From contig NZ_LT896588.1 of NCBI RefSeq assembly GCF_900186615.1, positions 25,178-89,177 on the forward strand: a DNA stretch of 64,000 nt, written 5' to 3'. Numbering within the stretch: the first letter of the stretch is position 1; every line of letters begins with the position of its first letter. The translations under genes were made by a program, and so were the position numbers. Positions 44,228-54,996 of this stretch are shown here, piece by piece. Origin of the DNA: Parabacteroides bouchesdurhonensis. Its GTDB lineage: Bacteria; Bacteroidota; Bacteroidia; Bacteroidales; Tannerellaceae. The notes beneath the pieces were generated by a model. The model had not been told where the DNA came from, did not search any database, and saw nothing but the letters and a program-made list of their open reading frames with translations.

Positions 44228-46666
44228 ATGAAGTACTTGATTATTGGAGGTGTAGCCGGAGGAGCTACCGTTGCAGCCCGTTTACGTAGACTGGACGAAA
44301 AAGCTGAAATTATTTTATTTGAACGCGGAAAGTATGTTTCGTATGCCAACTGTGGTTTACCCTACTACATCGGCGACACAATCAATAACCGAAACAAACT
44401 CTTTGTACAAACCGCAAAAGGTTTTACCGACCGCTTTCGTATTGACATTCGTACAGAGCAGGAAGTTATTGCTATTAACCCGGAAAAGAAGCAGGTTGAA
44501 ATCAAAAAACTATCTACCGGAGAGAATTATGTAGAAACATACGACAAACTAGTACTTTCCCCCGGAGCTGAACCCTTGCGTCCCGGCATTGAAGGTATCC
44601 AAAGTAAAAAAATATTTACTCTGCGTAATGTTCCTGACACTGATACAATAAAGAATTATATAAATACTGAAAAACCAAAACAGGCGGTTGTCGTTGGAGG
44701 AGGCTTTATTGGTTTGGAAATGGCCGAAAATCTACAGGAACTAGGGATACAGGTTTCTGTTGTTGAAATGGCAAACCAGGTCATGGCCCCATTAGATTAC
44801 TCTATGGCTGCTATCGTACATCAACATTTGGCAGACAAACAAATAAATCTGTTATTGGAAGACGGCGTTGAGCGTTTTGAAGATGTCGAAAGCAAAGTAA
44901 TCGTACATCTGAAAAGCGGCAAACAGATAACAGCCGATTTAGTATTACTAAGTATAGGCGTCAGACCGGAAACAAAGTTGGCAAAAGAAGCGGGATTATC
45001 TTTGGGAAAACTGGGAGGAATCACTGTAAACGAATATATGCAAACCTCAAATCCGAACATCTATGCACTAGGAGACGCGGTGGAAATAAAGCATTTGGTT
45101 ACAAATAAGCCAGCTTTAATACCTTTGGCCGGACCGGCAAACAAGCAAGGTCGTATTGTTGCCGATAATATTGTATCCGGTAATAAGGAAACTTACCCGG
45201 GAACAATGGGAAATTCCATTGCTAAGATATTCGACCTGACGGTGGCAACAGCCGGAGCTAATGCAAAACTACTGAAACGGGAAGGAATTCCATACTATTC
45301 TTCATATACACATTCAGCATCCCATGCAGGTTATTATCCGGGAGCTGTTCCTCTTTCCATCAAAATATTATTCTCTCCGGGTAATGGCCAATTGCTAGGC
45401 GCTCAGGTAGTTGGTTTTGGAGGCGTTGATAAACGTATCGAAATGTTGGCACAAGTAATTCAGCACAAAGGAACCGTTTACGACTTAATTTCTATTGAAC
45501 ATGCCTATGCTCCTCCCTACTCTGCTGCCAAAGATCCGGTTAATATGGCAGGTTATGTCGCCGAGAATATATTGGCAGGGAAAGTAAAAATTGCACATTG
45601 GCGAGACATTGCCAATATCGATAAAGAAACCTTATTAATAGATGTGCGTACGCGTGACGAATACAATCTTGGTTCTTTACCCGGAGCAATTAATATTCCG
45701 GTAGATGAACTCCGCGAGCATTTGCCGGAATCACCCAAAGATAAACCTATAATAGTAAGCTGTGCGGTTGGTCTGCGTGGTTATCTGGCTTATCGTATAT
45801 TAATACAAAATGGATATACTAATGTTCGCAACCTATCGGGAGGTTATAAAACCTGGTATGCTGCAACAGCTAAGCATACAGCAAAGAATCACCATCTATC
45901 AGCCCAACCAACGAATGATGATGGCGTAGAAAAGGCTTCCGGCAAACTGATCGAGATTGACGCCTGTGGACTCCAGTGTCCCGGCCCTATCCTCCAACTC
46001 AAAAAGCATTACAGTGATTTAAAAGTTGACGAACGTTTACGAATCACAGCCACCGATCAAGGTTTCGCAAGGGACGTTTCTTCCTGGTGCAATATGACCG
46101 GAGCACATTTGGTTAGTGTGGAAAATAAAGCAGGCATCATTCATGCTACGATTGAAAAAGGAGAGCCTCAAAGTTCCTGTAAGATGATTAGTAGTGGAGA
46201 TAATAAAACGCTGATTGTTTTTAGTGACGACCTAGACAAGGCTCTTGCTTCCTTCGTTATTGCCAATGGAGCAGCTTCCACAGGAAAGAAAGTAACGATG
46301 TTCTTTACTTTCTGGGGATTAAATGTCATCAAAAAGCGTCAGAAACCTTCTGTCTCCAAAGATATATTTGGCAAAATGTTTGGTTGGATGATGCCTTCAC
46401 ATAGTGGAAAACTGAAACTATCCAAGATGAATATGGTAGGAGCCGGCAGTTGGATGATGCGTCTCATCATGAGGCGCAAACATATAGACAGTTTGGAAAA
46501 TCTCATTGCCCAGGCTATAGAAAACGGCGTAGAAATGATTGCCTGTACCATGAGCATGGATGTTATGGGAGTAAAACAAGAAGAACTGCTGGATAATGTA
46601 ACATTAGGAGGCGTTGCCTCTTACCTGGAACGTGCCGAAGATGCGAATGTAAATTTGTTTATATAA
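44228..46666 (+). CDS. Four-domain sulfur-transfer flavoprotein: CoA-disulfide reductase-like, rhodanese, TusA, DsrE
   Basis: The ATG at 44228 (MKYLIIGGVAGGATVAARLRR) gives 812 residues; the longer frame from 44144 overlaps the regulator. Residues 1-445 form an FAD/NAD(P) pyridine nucleotide-disulfide reductase with Cys42 (YANCGLPYYIG), a second GGGFIGLE at 157-164 and GD at 282-283. A rhodanese domain (about 455-545) has Cys512 in SCAVGLRG. A TusA domain (about 574-645) has the CxxxC-P motif (Cys580, Cys584). A DsrE/DsrF-like domain (660-812) ends the protein. Such fusions are thought to move sulfane sulfur from persulfides. Confidence 0.9.
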   Translation: MKYLIIGGVAGGATVAARLRRLDEKAEIILFERGKYVSYANCGLPYYIGDTINNRNKLFVQTAKGFTDRFRIDIRTEQEVIAINPEKKQVEIKKLSTGENYVETYDKLVLSPGAEPLRPGIEGIQSKKIFTLRNVPDTDTIKNYINTEKPKQAVVVGGGFIGLEMAENLQELGIQVSVVEMANQVMAPLDYSMAAIVHQHLADKQINLLLEDGVERFEDVESKVIVHLKSGKQITADLVLLSIGVRPETKLAKEAGLSLGKLGGITVNEYMQTSNPNIYALGDAVEIKHLVTNKPALIPLAGPANKQGRIVADNIVSGNKETYPGTMGNSIAKIFDLTVATAGANAKLLKREGIPYYSSYTHSASHAGYYPGAVPLSIKILFSPGNGQLLGAQVVGFGGVDKRIEMLAQVIQHKGTVYDLISIEHAYAPPYSAAKDPVNMAGYVAENILAGKVKIAHWRDIANIDKETLLIDVRTRDEYNLGSLPGAINIPVDELREHLPESPKDKPIIVSCAVGLRGYLAYRILIQNGYTNVRNLSGGYKTWYAATAKHTAKNHHLSAQPTNDDGVEKASGKLIEIDACGLQCPGPILQLKKHYSDLKVDERLRITATDQGFARDVSSWCNMTGAHLVSVENKAGIIHATIEKGEPQSSCKMISSGDNKTLIVFSDDLDKALASFVIANGAASTGKKVTMFFTFWGLNVIKKRQKPSVSKDIFGKMFGWMMPSHSGKLKLSKMNMVGAGSWMMRLIMRRKHIDSLENLIAQAIENGVEMIACTMSMDVMGVKQEELLDNVTLGGVASYLERAEDANVNLFI

Positions 46667-46706
46667 CCCATGTTGATAGATAGTTATCTTTAGGAGATGT
46701 GTCAAC

Positions 46707-46799
46707 AAAAGAGCTGACTTTCGAACATCAAAGTCCCGTCTTAACATTTCAAAAGTCAGCTCTTTTAGAATGTTAAGACGGGACTTTAATGTTCGAAAG
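46707..46799. repeat. Two interlocked inverted repeats (A-B-A'-B')
   Basis: Arm A (46707-46721) matches A' (46752-46766) perfectly over 15 bp. Arm B (46718-46748) matches B' (46769-46799) at 30 of 31 positions. Because B lies between A and A', and A' between B and B', only one hairpin can form at a time. A' ends in TCTTTT, so the A hairpin could be the terminator of the sulfur gene. The arms are long and almost free of changes. Confidence 0.85.
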
Positions 46800-46922
46800 A
46801 TATATCCTTTAGAAAGGTAAAAAGAATGATTTATCTATAAAATGGTTCAACCCTTCAGGTTTAACAATAAGTTGTTGATTACAATAAGAATAGCAGCTGA
46901 ATAGTTTTATTCCAAACCTGTC

Positions 46923-46970
46923 ATGCCCTGAATAGTTTGTTTCTTAACTATTCAGGGCATATTTTATTTA
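46923..46970 (+). terminator. Rho-independent terminator
   Basis: ATGCCCTGAATAGTT (46923-46937) pairs perfectly with AACTATTCAGGGCAT (46946-46960) around an 8-nt loop, followed by ATTTTATTT. It could end transcripts from the left and, as the left flank is less T-rich, acts mainly on the plus strand. Confidence 0.75.
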
Positions 46971-47067
46971 TAATCAAATGATTAATATCGTTCTGAAAGG
47001 TTGTACAGTTTTTAGTTGGAAAGTAAAACGAGGATGTATCATTTTGAGATGACCCCCATTCAGCCCC

Positions 47068-47150
47068 AAAACAAAAGGGCGAGTTGCCCCGCCCTAAATG
47101 TTTTCACAACGGAATAATCCTTATTGTGATTTGCTTCAAATTATCTTTAT
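47068..47150 (-). ncRNA. tracrRNA of the type II-C CRISPR system
   Basis: On the minus strand, 47148-47123 is an anti-repeat that pairs with the first 30 nt of the CRISPR repeat read on the minus strand. It gives a 14-bp lower stem, a bulged U, four pairs, a bulge of CUA and eight more pairs. Downstream come the small hairpin AAGGATTATTCC, the linker GTTGTGAAAACATTT typical of Bacteroidota tracrRNAs, and a terminator hairpin with the AGGGCG/CGCCCT stem (47076-47095) followed by TTTTGTTTT. The promoter is adjacent. No transcript data are available, so both ends are predictions. Confidence 0.9.
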
Positions 47151-47155
47151 ATTAG

Positions 47156-47185
47156 CAAAGATATACATTTTTCTATAAAAACAAG
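47156..47185 (-). promoter_or_regulatory. Promoter of tracrRNA
   Basis: Read on the minus strand, CTTG (47185-47182) and TATCTTTG (47163-47156) are -33 and -7 elements with 18 nt between them, placing the start near 47150, at the beginning of the anti-repeat. Confidence 0.75.
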
Positions 47186-47206
47186 AATATGTTTACAAAT
47201 ATTTCT

Positions 47207-47214
47207 TATTTTTG
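47207..47214 (+). promoter_or_regulatory. -7 element of the cas operon
   Basis: TATTTTTG fits TAnnTTTG and lies 22 bp before the cas9 ATG, divergent from the tracrRNA promoter. A -33 element is not clear. Confidence 0.5.
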
Positions 47215-47236
47215 AAAAAACACAAATTTAATACGC

Positions 47237-50200
47237 ATGAAAAAGATATTAGGCCTGGATTTAGGTACAAATAGTATTGGATGGGCAATGGTAGAAGAAG
47301 ACTTCGACAGTAAACAAGGAAAAATTTGGGGTATGGGGAGTCGGATTATACCTATGAGCCAAGATATTTTAGGAAAATTCGATGCCGGAAATTCCATTTC
47401 TCAAACAGCAGAACGTACCGGCTACAGAGGACATCGAAGATTGTATGAACGTTGTAACCTAAGACGAGAACGTCTCCATAGAGTTCTTAATATTTTAGGA
47501 TTTTTACCTGAACATTATGCCAAAGACATTGACTTCGTTAATAATCTCGGTAAATTCATACCTGAAACCAAAACCAAACTACCTTGGGTTAAAGATGAAG
47601 AAGGAAGATTTAAATTCCTTTTCCAAACATCCTTCAATGAAATGCTTAATGACTTCAAAGCAAACGGACAAGAAATAAAGATCCCTTATGATTGGACAAT
47701 CTACTATCTCCGTAAAAAAGCTTTAACTCATAAAATTTTAAAAGAAGAACTTGCATGGATTATTCTAAATTTCAATACGAAACGAGGTTATTACCAGCTG
47801 CGTGGAGAAGAGGAAGAAGAAATGACTAACAAATCTGTGGAATTTCATTCTTTAAAAATCACTGATGTTGTTGCAGATGAAAAACCGAATAGCAAAGGCG
47901 AAACTTGGTATTCACTATATTTAGAAAACGGTTGGATTTATCGCCGTTCAAGCAAAAATCCTTTATATGATTGGAAAGATAAAGTGCGAGATTTTATTGT
48001 TACGACCGATTTAAATGATGACGGTACGATAAAAACCGATAAAGACGGCAATGAAAAGCGCTCATTTAGAGCACCCAATGAAAATGATTGGACATTGCTC
48101 AAAAAGAAAACCGAAGCAGATATTGAGCATTCACACAAAACAGTCGGAACATTCATTTACGAAACTCTTTTACAAAATCCAACACAAAAAATTCGTGGTA
48201 AATTAGTACGTACTATCGAACGTACGTTTTACAAAGAGGAGCTTCTAGCTATTCTAAAAAAACAAATTGAATTACAGCCAGAACTATTTACAGAAGAAAA
48301 ATATTGCGATTGTGTGAGAGAATTATATTGCAATAATACTGAACAGCAGTCCTTTTTAAGCAATCAGGATTTCGTACATCTATTTGTGAATGACATCATA
48401 TTCTATCAACGTCCACTACGAAGTCAAAAGTCGTCAATAGGAAATTGCTCATTGGAATTTAGAATACATAAAGACAAAAATAACAATACTATTAAGGAAT
48501 ATTTAAAAGGCATTCCCAAATCAAATCCTTATTATCAAGAATTTCGATTATGGCAATGGTTGTATAATCTGAAAATTTATAATAAAGATAACGAAACAGA
48601 GGTTACAACAATGTTTATAACCAACATCGAAGATTTGGAAAATTTATTTGACTTCTTGAATAATCGTAAAGACATTGAACAAAATATACTTATTAAATAT
48701 TTATTGAAACAAAAAGATATAAAGGGGAAAAACGAAACAGATAAATACCGTTGGAACTATGTAGAAGACAAGAAATATCCGTGCAACGAAACCCATACCA
48801 TGTTATCAACACGTTTAGCAAAAGTAGAAAATGTGCCTGATAATTTTTTGGAAATAATTGACACGAAAGAATTTATTGACAGAAAAACAGAAGAACACGG
48901 AATCGCAAATTTAGGAACTCGTGAATATCAACTTTGGCATATAATCTATTCTGTCACTGATAAGAAAGAATATGAACAAGCTTTGAGAAACTTTGCGATA
49001 AAGTACAATCTAGAAACTGAATCCTTCGTGGAAAGTTTTAAAAAGTTTCCACCATTCAAAAGTGAATACGGTTCATACTCAGAGAAAGCAATCAAAAAGC
49101 TATTGCCATTGATGCGGATTGGAAAATACTGGAAATATGCAGCCATAGATGAAAAGACAAAGATTCGGATTTCCAAAATCATAACAGGTGAATATGATGA
49201 GAAAATAAAAGAGAGAGTCCGTGAAAAGACAATAAACTTAACAGAAGAGCAGCATTTTCAAGGCTTACAACTTTGGCTAGCTCAGTACATTGTTTATGAC
49301 AGACATTCTGAAGCGGAAATTGCAGGAAAATGGAAAAACGTTACCGATTTGGAAGAATACCTGAATGAATTTAAGCAACATTCATTACGTAATCCAATTG
49401 TAGAACAGGTCATTAGTGAGACATTGCGAGTGGTACGTGATATATGGAAACAGTATGGACACAGTCGCGAAAATTTCTTTGACGAAATTCATATTGAACT
49501 TGGACGTGAAATAAAAAACACATCCGAAGAGCGTAAGAAAATGGCTAGTACGGTGATAGAAAACGAAAACACCAATCTCCGTATTAAGGCATTACTCGCG
49601 GAATTACAAAATGACAGCAATGTTGAGAATGTTCGCCCATATTCACCAATACAACAGGAAATTTTAAAAATTTACGAAGAATATGCCATTTCAAATATTG
49701 CAGACAGTGATAACGATAAAGATTTTATTTTAAAAATCAGTAAAACCGCACAACCGTCTTGTGCTGATTTACAGCGTTATAAATTATGGCTCGAACAGCG
49801 TTATCGTTCGCCTTACACAGGACAAATAATTCCGCTTGGAAAACTATTTACTTCTGCCTACGAGATTGAACATATAATTCCACAAAGTCGTTATTTTGAT
49901 AACAGTTTGAGTAATAAAGTGATTTGCGAGGCTGTTGTTAATAAAAAGAAAGACAGGGAACTTGGCTTAGAATTTATAAAAAACCACCACGGAGAAATTA
50001 TAGAAACAGGGCTTGGACAATCTGTGAAAATATTAGAAGAGACTGAATATATAGAATTCGTAAACCGGCATTATTCTAAAAACCGTCCCAAAAAGACAAA
50101 ACTACTATTGGAAGAAATCCCAGATAAAATGATTGAACGGCAAATGAATGATACCCGTTATATCAGTAAGTTTATTTCATCTCTTCTATCCAACATCGTT

Positions 50201-51783
50201 CGTACAGACAGCAATGATGACGGCATTAATTCTAAAAATGTACTACCTGTAAATGGGAAAATAACAACAATCTTAAAGCAGGATTGGGGATTGAACGATA
50301 TTTGGAACGATTTAATTTTACCACGTTTCGAGAGGATGAATCAACTGACCGAAACAAATAAATTTACCGCTTGGAATGAGCAACACCAAAAATTTCTGCC
50401 AACCGTACCATTGGAGTTATCAAAAGGATTTCAAAAGAAACGTATTGACCATCGCCATCACGCAATGGATGCCTTAGTGATTGCCTGTGTCACACGGGAT
50501 CACATTAATTTGCTGAATAATCAGTCGGCAAAATCAGAAAAATCGCGTTACGACTTGCAACACAAATTACGTTACACAGAAAAATGGATTGACAAGGATG
50601 GCAAAGAAAGATACAAATTCTCAGAATTCAAAAAGCCCTGGAATAGTTTCACTGTTGAGGCCAAAAATGAATTGTCTAAAATCATTATTAGTTTCAAACA
50701 GAACTTAAGGATAATCAATAAAGCCACAAACAAATACTGTAAATACAAAGACGGAAAAAAAATAACAGTCAAACAAGAAGGTTTAAATTGGGCTATCCGT
50801 AAACCGTTACACAAAGAAACGGTTTATGCACAAGTTTCTTTACGGAAAACCAAAACTGTACGATTTAGTGAAGCAATGAAGAATTGGAAAAGTATTGTAG
50901 ATAAAAAATTAAAAAAGGAAATAGAACGTATAATCAGTTTATATGGAGATAATTATAACACTGACACAATTAATAAATACTTCAAAGATAGAAAATATAA
51001 GTTTCAAGATGTTGATGTTTCAAAAGTTGATGTTTATTATTTCAACAATGGTTATTCCGCTGCAAGGGAGTCACTCAACACTTCTTTCAATGAAAACAAA
51101 ATCAAGGATTCAGTCACAGATACAGCTATACACAGAATTTTACTCAATTATTTATCTACAAAAGAAAATAATCCTGATTTAGCCTTTTCGCCTGAAGGAA
51201 TTGAAGAAATGAATAAGAATATTCAACAATTCAATAATGGCAAATTTCACCAACCTATTCTAAAAGTGCGAGTTTATGAGACTATTGGCAAGAAATTTGC
51301 AGTTGGCAAAAAAGGTAATAAGAAAGATAAATATGTTGAAGCAGCCCAAGGGACAAATTTGTTTTTTGCAATTTATACAGACGAAAGCGGCAATCGTTCA
51401 TATGAAACTGTGCCATTGAATATTGTTATAGAACGGATGAAACAAGGTTTAAATGCAGTCTCTGAAATAAATGAGAGAGGATATAAATTGTTATTCCATC
51501 TATCCCCCAATGACTTGGTATATGTACCAACAGAAAGGGAAATTAAAAGAGGTATTAATTTAAATGATATAGATATAAAGCCTGAAAGAATTTATAAGAT
51601 GGTTTCTTCAACAGGGAATCAATGCATGTTCGTTCGACAAGATATATCTACTCCAATCGTTAATAAAATAGAATTTTCGCCATTAAACAAAATGGAGCGT
51701 GCTATCACTGGTGAAATGATAAAAGATGTATGCATAAAACTAATGGTAGATAGATTAGGAAATATTAAAGCAATAAAAAGCTT

Positions 51784-51787
<4 letters not shown>
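47237..51787 (+). CDS. cas9: Type II-C CRISPR endonuclease Cas9
   Basis: This 1516-residue protein is the RNA-guided nuclease. RuvC-I has Asp8 in LGLDLGTNSIGWA. The Arg-rich bridge helix spans about 58-90 (RTGYRGHRRLYERCNLRRERL). RuvC-II has Glu754 in IHIELGREI. The HNH nuclease has His879 in YEIEHIIPQS, with NKKKDRELG downstream. RuvC-III has IDHRHHAMDALVIA with His1074/His1075 and Asp1078. All catalytic residues are present, so it looks active. It is large for II-C but in range for Bacteroidota. Its last codons overlap cas1. No csn2 or cas4 follows, which gives the II-C assignment. Confidence 0.97.
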
Positions 51788-53050
<1,263 letters not shown>

Positions 53051-53100
53051 AGTAATAAATCTTGCTTGCAAGCAGGATTTATTACTGAATTACGACCATT
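53051..53100. terminator. Palindromic terminator between cas2 and the CRISPR array
   Basis: A 36-bp near-perfect palindrome (53051-53086; arms AGTAATAAATC and GATTTATTACT, centre TGCTTGCAAGCA) is followed by TTTTTTTATTTT. It would end the cas transcript, and from the other side could end crRNA transcription before it enters cas2. Confidence 0.8.
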
Positions 53101-53158
53101 TTTTTATTTTCTAATTACACGTATTAAATACTGTATTACAATCAATTGCACACAACCA

Positions 53159-53737
53159 GTTGTATTCAGTATGTCAAAGATAATAGTTTGAAAGCAAATC
53201 ACAACCATACAGAGGAAAGTATAATTATAATCCAGTTGTATTCAGTATGTCAAAGATAATAGTTTGAAAGCAAATCACAACCGTAGCAAACACATCAACA
53301 GGGGATAATTGTTGTATTCAGTATGTCAAAGATAATAGTTTGAAAGCAAATCACAACCGTAGCAAACACATCAACAGGGGATAATTGTTGTATTCAGTAT
53401 GTCAAAGATAATAGTTTGAAAGCAAATCACAACACAAAGCCATAGGAATGAATCAAAAACGTGTTGTATTCAGTATGTCAAAGATAATAGTTTGAAAGCA
53501 AATCACAACGCCAGAGAAACGCCATACACTATCAATAAGTTGTATTCAGTATGTCAAAGATAATAGTTTGAAAGCAAATCACAACCCGTTGTAGGTATCA
53601 ATATAGCAACGCCAGTTGTATTCAGTATGTCAAAGATAATAGTTTGAAAGCAAATCACAACGTATCGACACAAGCTTTACATCAGGCGGAGTTGTATTCA
53701 GTATGTCAAAGATAATAGTTTGAAAGCAAATCACAAC
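53159..53737 (-). CRISPR. Type II-C CRISPR array: 8 repeats of 47 nt, 7 spacers of 29 nt
   Basis: Repeats start at 53159, 53235, 53311, 53387, 53463, 53539, 53615 and 53691; all eight read as identical. Every spacer is 29 nt (period 76). Spacers at 53282-53310 and 53358-53386 are identical. On the plus strand the repeat begins GTTGTATTCAG and ends CAAATCACAAC. The anti-repeat of the tracrRNA pairs with the minus-strand reading, which begins GTTGTGATTTGC, so crRNAs come from the minus strand. No degenerate terminal repeat marks an end. Only 50 bp separate the array from the fucosyltransferase stop. Confidence 0.98.
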
Positions 53738-53787
53738 ATAAAATAGCAACGAATTTTTTCTTCATCATTCTATTCATCTACGATTGT

Positions 53788-54669
53788 TTATATTATTTTT
53801 CGAATAAGTTTAAAGTATCTCCCAATTTCGTCCATAGCCCAATAATAATGGCTCCTAACAAATAGACTCATTCTCCCTGCAATAGGTTCTTTAATCCAGG
53901 TAGCAGGGCACAGATCTTCTGCATTTATTCCTGAGAGAGGCGTAAACCAGGGAGTAGGATAAATAACCTTTTTCTCCCGATCCGGATTAAGCCAGGCTCC
54001 CCACCAGCCAAAAGAAGAATTGCTGATTATATTGTGTTTGCAAAAAGATTGAAGGTATAAATCAATAACCGGAGATTCTGCATCTGAAAAAAAGAAATTA
54101 GTGCCTCTAAAATGTTTCCTGCACCAATCCATGTCATCGCTCATCACAAGAAAAACTGTATCCGGTGGAAAATTTGACATAGCTTTCTTATAATAACTCA
54201 TTTGACAAATCGGATAAACATGCTGGCATTTGAAATAATCTCCACGACGAACCTGTATGGATACCGGATTCCTGGCAAGCACATGCCCATATTTATTATG
54301 AAGATAAGCAGCCATTTCGGTATCTATACTGAATAATCCCCTGACCAATTCTTCATCAAAATATTTTTCCGACTGAAAATACCCCTTTAATAAAAGATCC
54401 TTTTCTTCAGGCAAAGGCTGGTAAGAGAAATCAGGAACCTGATAGATCTTTTGATTTTTCGGATATTCATCCGAAAAATCAATATTACGTAATATTGATT
54501 GCCGGAAAGGTTCTACATACTCTGACATCTCAATCACATACTCTGGTATGTAAATAGAAGAACAAGTCAACGCTTTAAACGGAACATTCATCCGCTTCGC
54601 CAAAGAGGCGCCCGCTGCGATTTCAAAAAGACAGTTTCCCAGCCTTCCATCTAAATAAGTATAGATCAT
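53788..54669 (-). CDS. GT11 alpha-1,2-fucosyltransferase
   Basis: This 293-residue enzyme transfers fucose from GDP-fucose to a galactose in surface glycans. It opens with LDGRLGNCLFEIAAGASLA (the nucleotide-binding GRLGN loop). It has VSIQVRRGDYF (the HxRRxD-like motif, about residue 136-146) and NSSFGWWGAWLN (about 218-229), both diagnostic of GT11. No membrane segment is seen. The gene stands alone and is followed by the CRISPR array, with only an acetyltransferase remnant upstream, so it may be a leftover of a glycan cluster. GDP-fucose can be supplied by Fkp. Confidence 0.9.
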   Translation of the reverse strand: MIYTYLDGRLGNCLFEIAAGASLAKRMNVPFKALTCSSIYIPEYVIEMSEYVEPFRQSILRNIDFSDEYPKNQKIYQVPDFSYQPLPEEKDLLLKGYFQSEKYFDEELVRGLFSIDTEMAAYLHNKYGHVLARNPVSIQVRRGDYFKCQHVYPICQMSYYKKAMSNFPPDTVFLVMSDDMDWCRKHFRGTNFFFSDAESPVIDLYLQSFCKHNIISNSSFGWWGAWLNPDREKKVIYPTPWFTPLSGINAEDLCPATWIKEPIAGRMSLFVRSHYYWAMDEIGRYFKLIRKII

Positions 54670-54747
54670 AATAATAATTAAAACAGTTATCCTTAATAGT
54701 TTACAGTGTTATAAAAGCCGACAGTAGAATGCCGTTTTGTTTTTCTG

Positions 54748-54987
54748 TTATTTCCATGAAACATTTTCACGAAGTATTTTTGCCGGATTTCCTCCGACCA
54801 TGCACCGGGGTGGAAAACTTTTCGTTACTACCGAACCGGCAGCAATAACGCATCCTTCTCCGATAGTTATACCTTTTAATATGGTGACTCCCAATCCAAT
54901 CCAGACATGATCTTCGATAATAATAGGAGCTGTCCCTTTCATTTCATCCATACTAAATCCATCAGAAATAAACAAACGCCAATTATA
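54748..54987 (-). pseudogene. 5'-truncated hexapeptide acetyltransferase remnant
   Basis: The frame encodes only the C-terminal left-handed beta-helix part of an acetyltransferase (about 75-80 residues; PIIIEDHVWIGLGVTILKGITIGEGCVIAAGSVVTKSFPPRCMVGGNPAKIL). Upstream the homologous frame (NWRLFISDGFSMDE) is cut by a TAA at 54990, next to the serS stop. The first open start would be TTG at 54975. Full-length family members are about 180-220 residues. It is best read as a dead fragment of a polysaccharide modification gene. Confidence 0.7.
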
Positions 54988-54996
54988 TTTTTCTTT

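Noticed and set aside
46680-46800. Interlocked inverted repeats as a classical pseudoknot
   Set aside because: Stems of 15 and 31 bp with linkers of 0-3 nt cannot coexist sterically, so alternative hairpins are favoured.
53140-53158. Possible degenerate repeat just before the first CRISPR repeat
   Set aside because: Only a short ACAAC-like end is shared; the rest does not align with the repeat.
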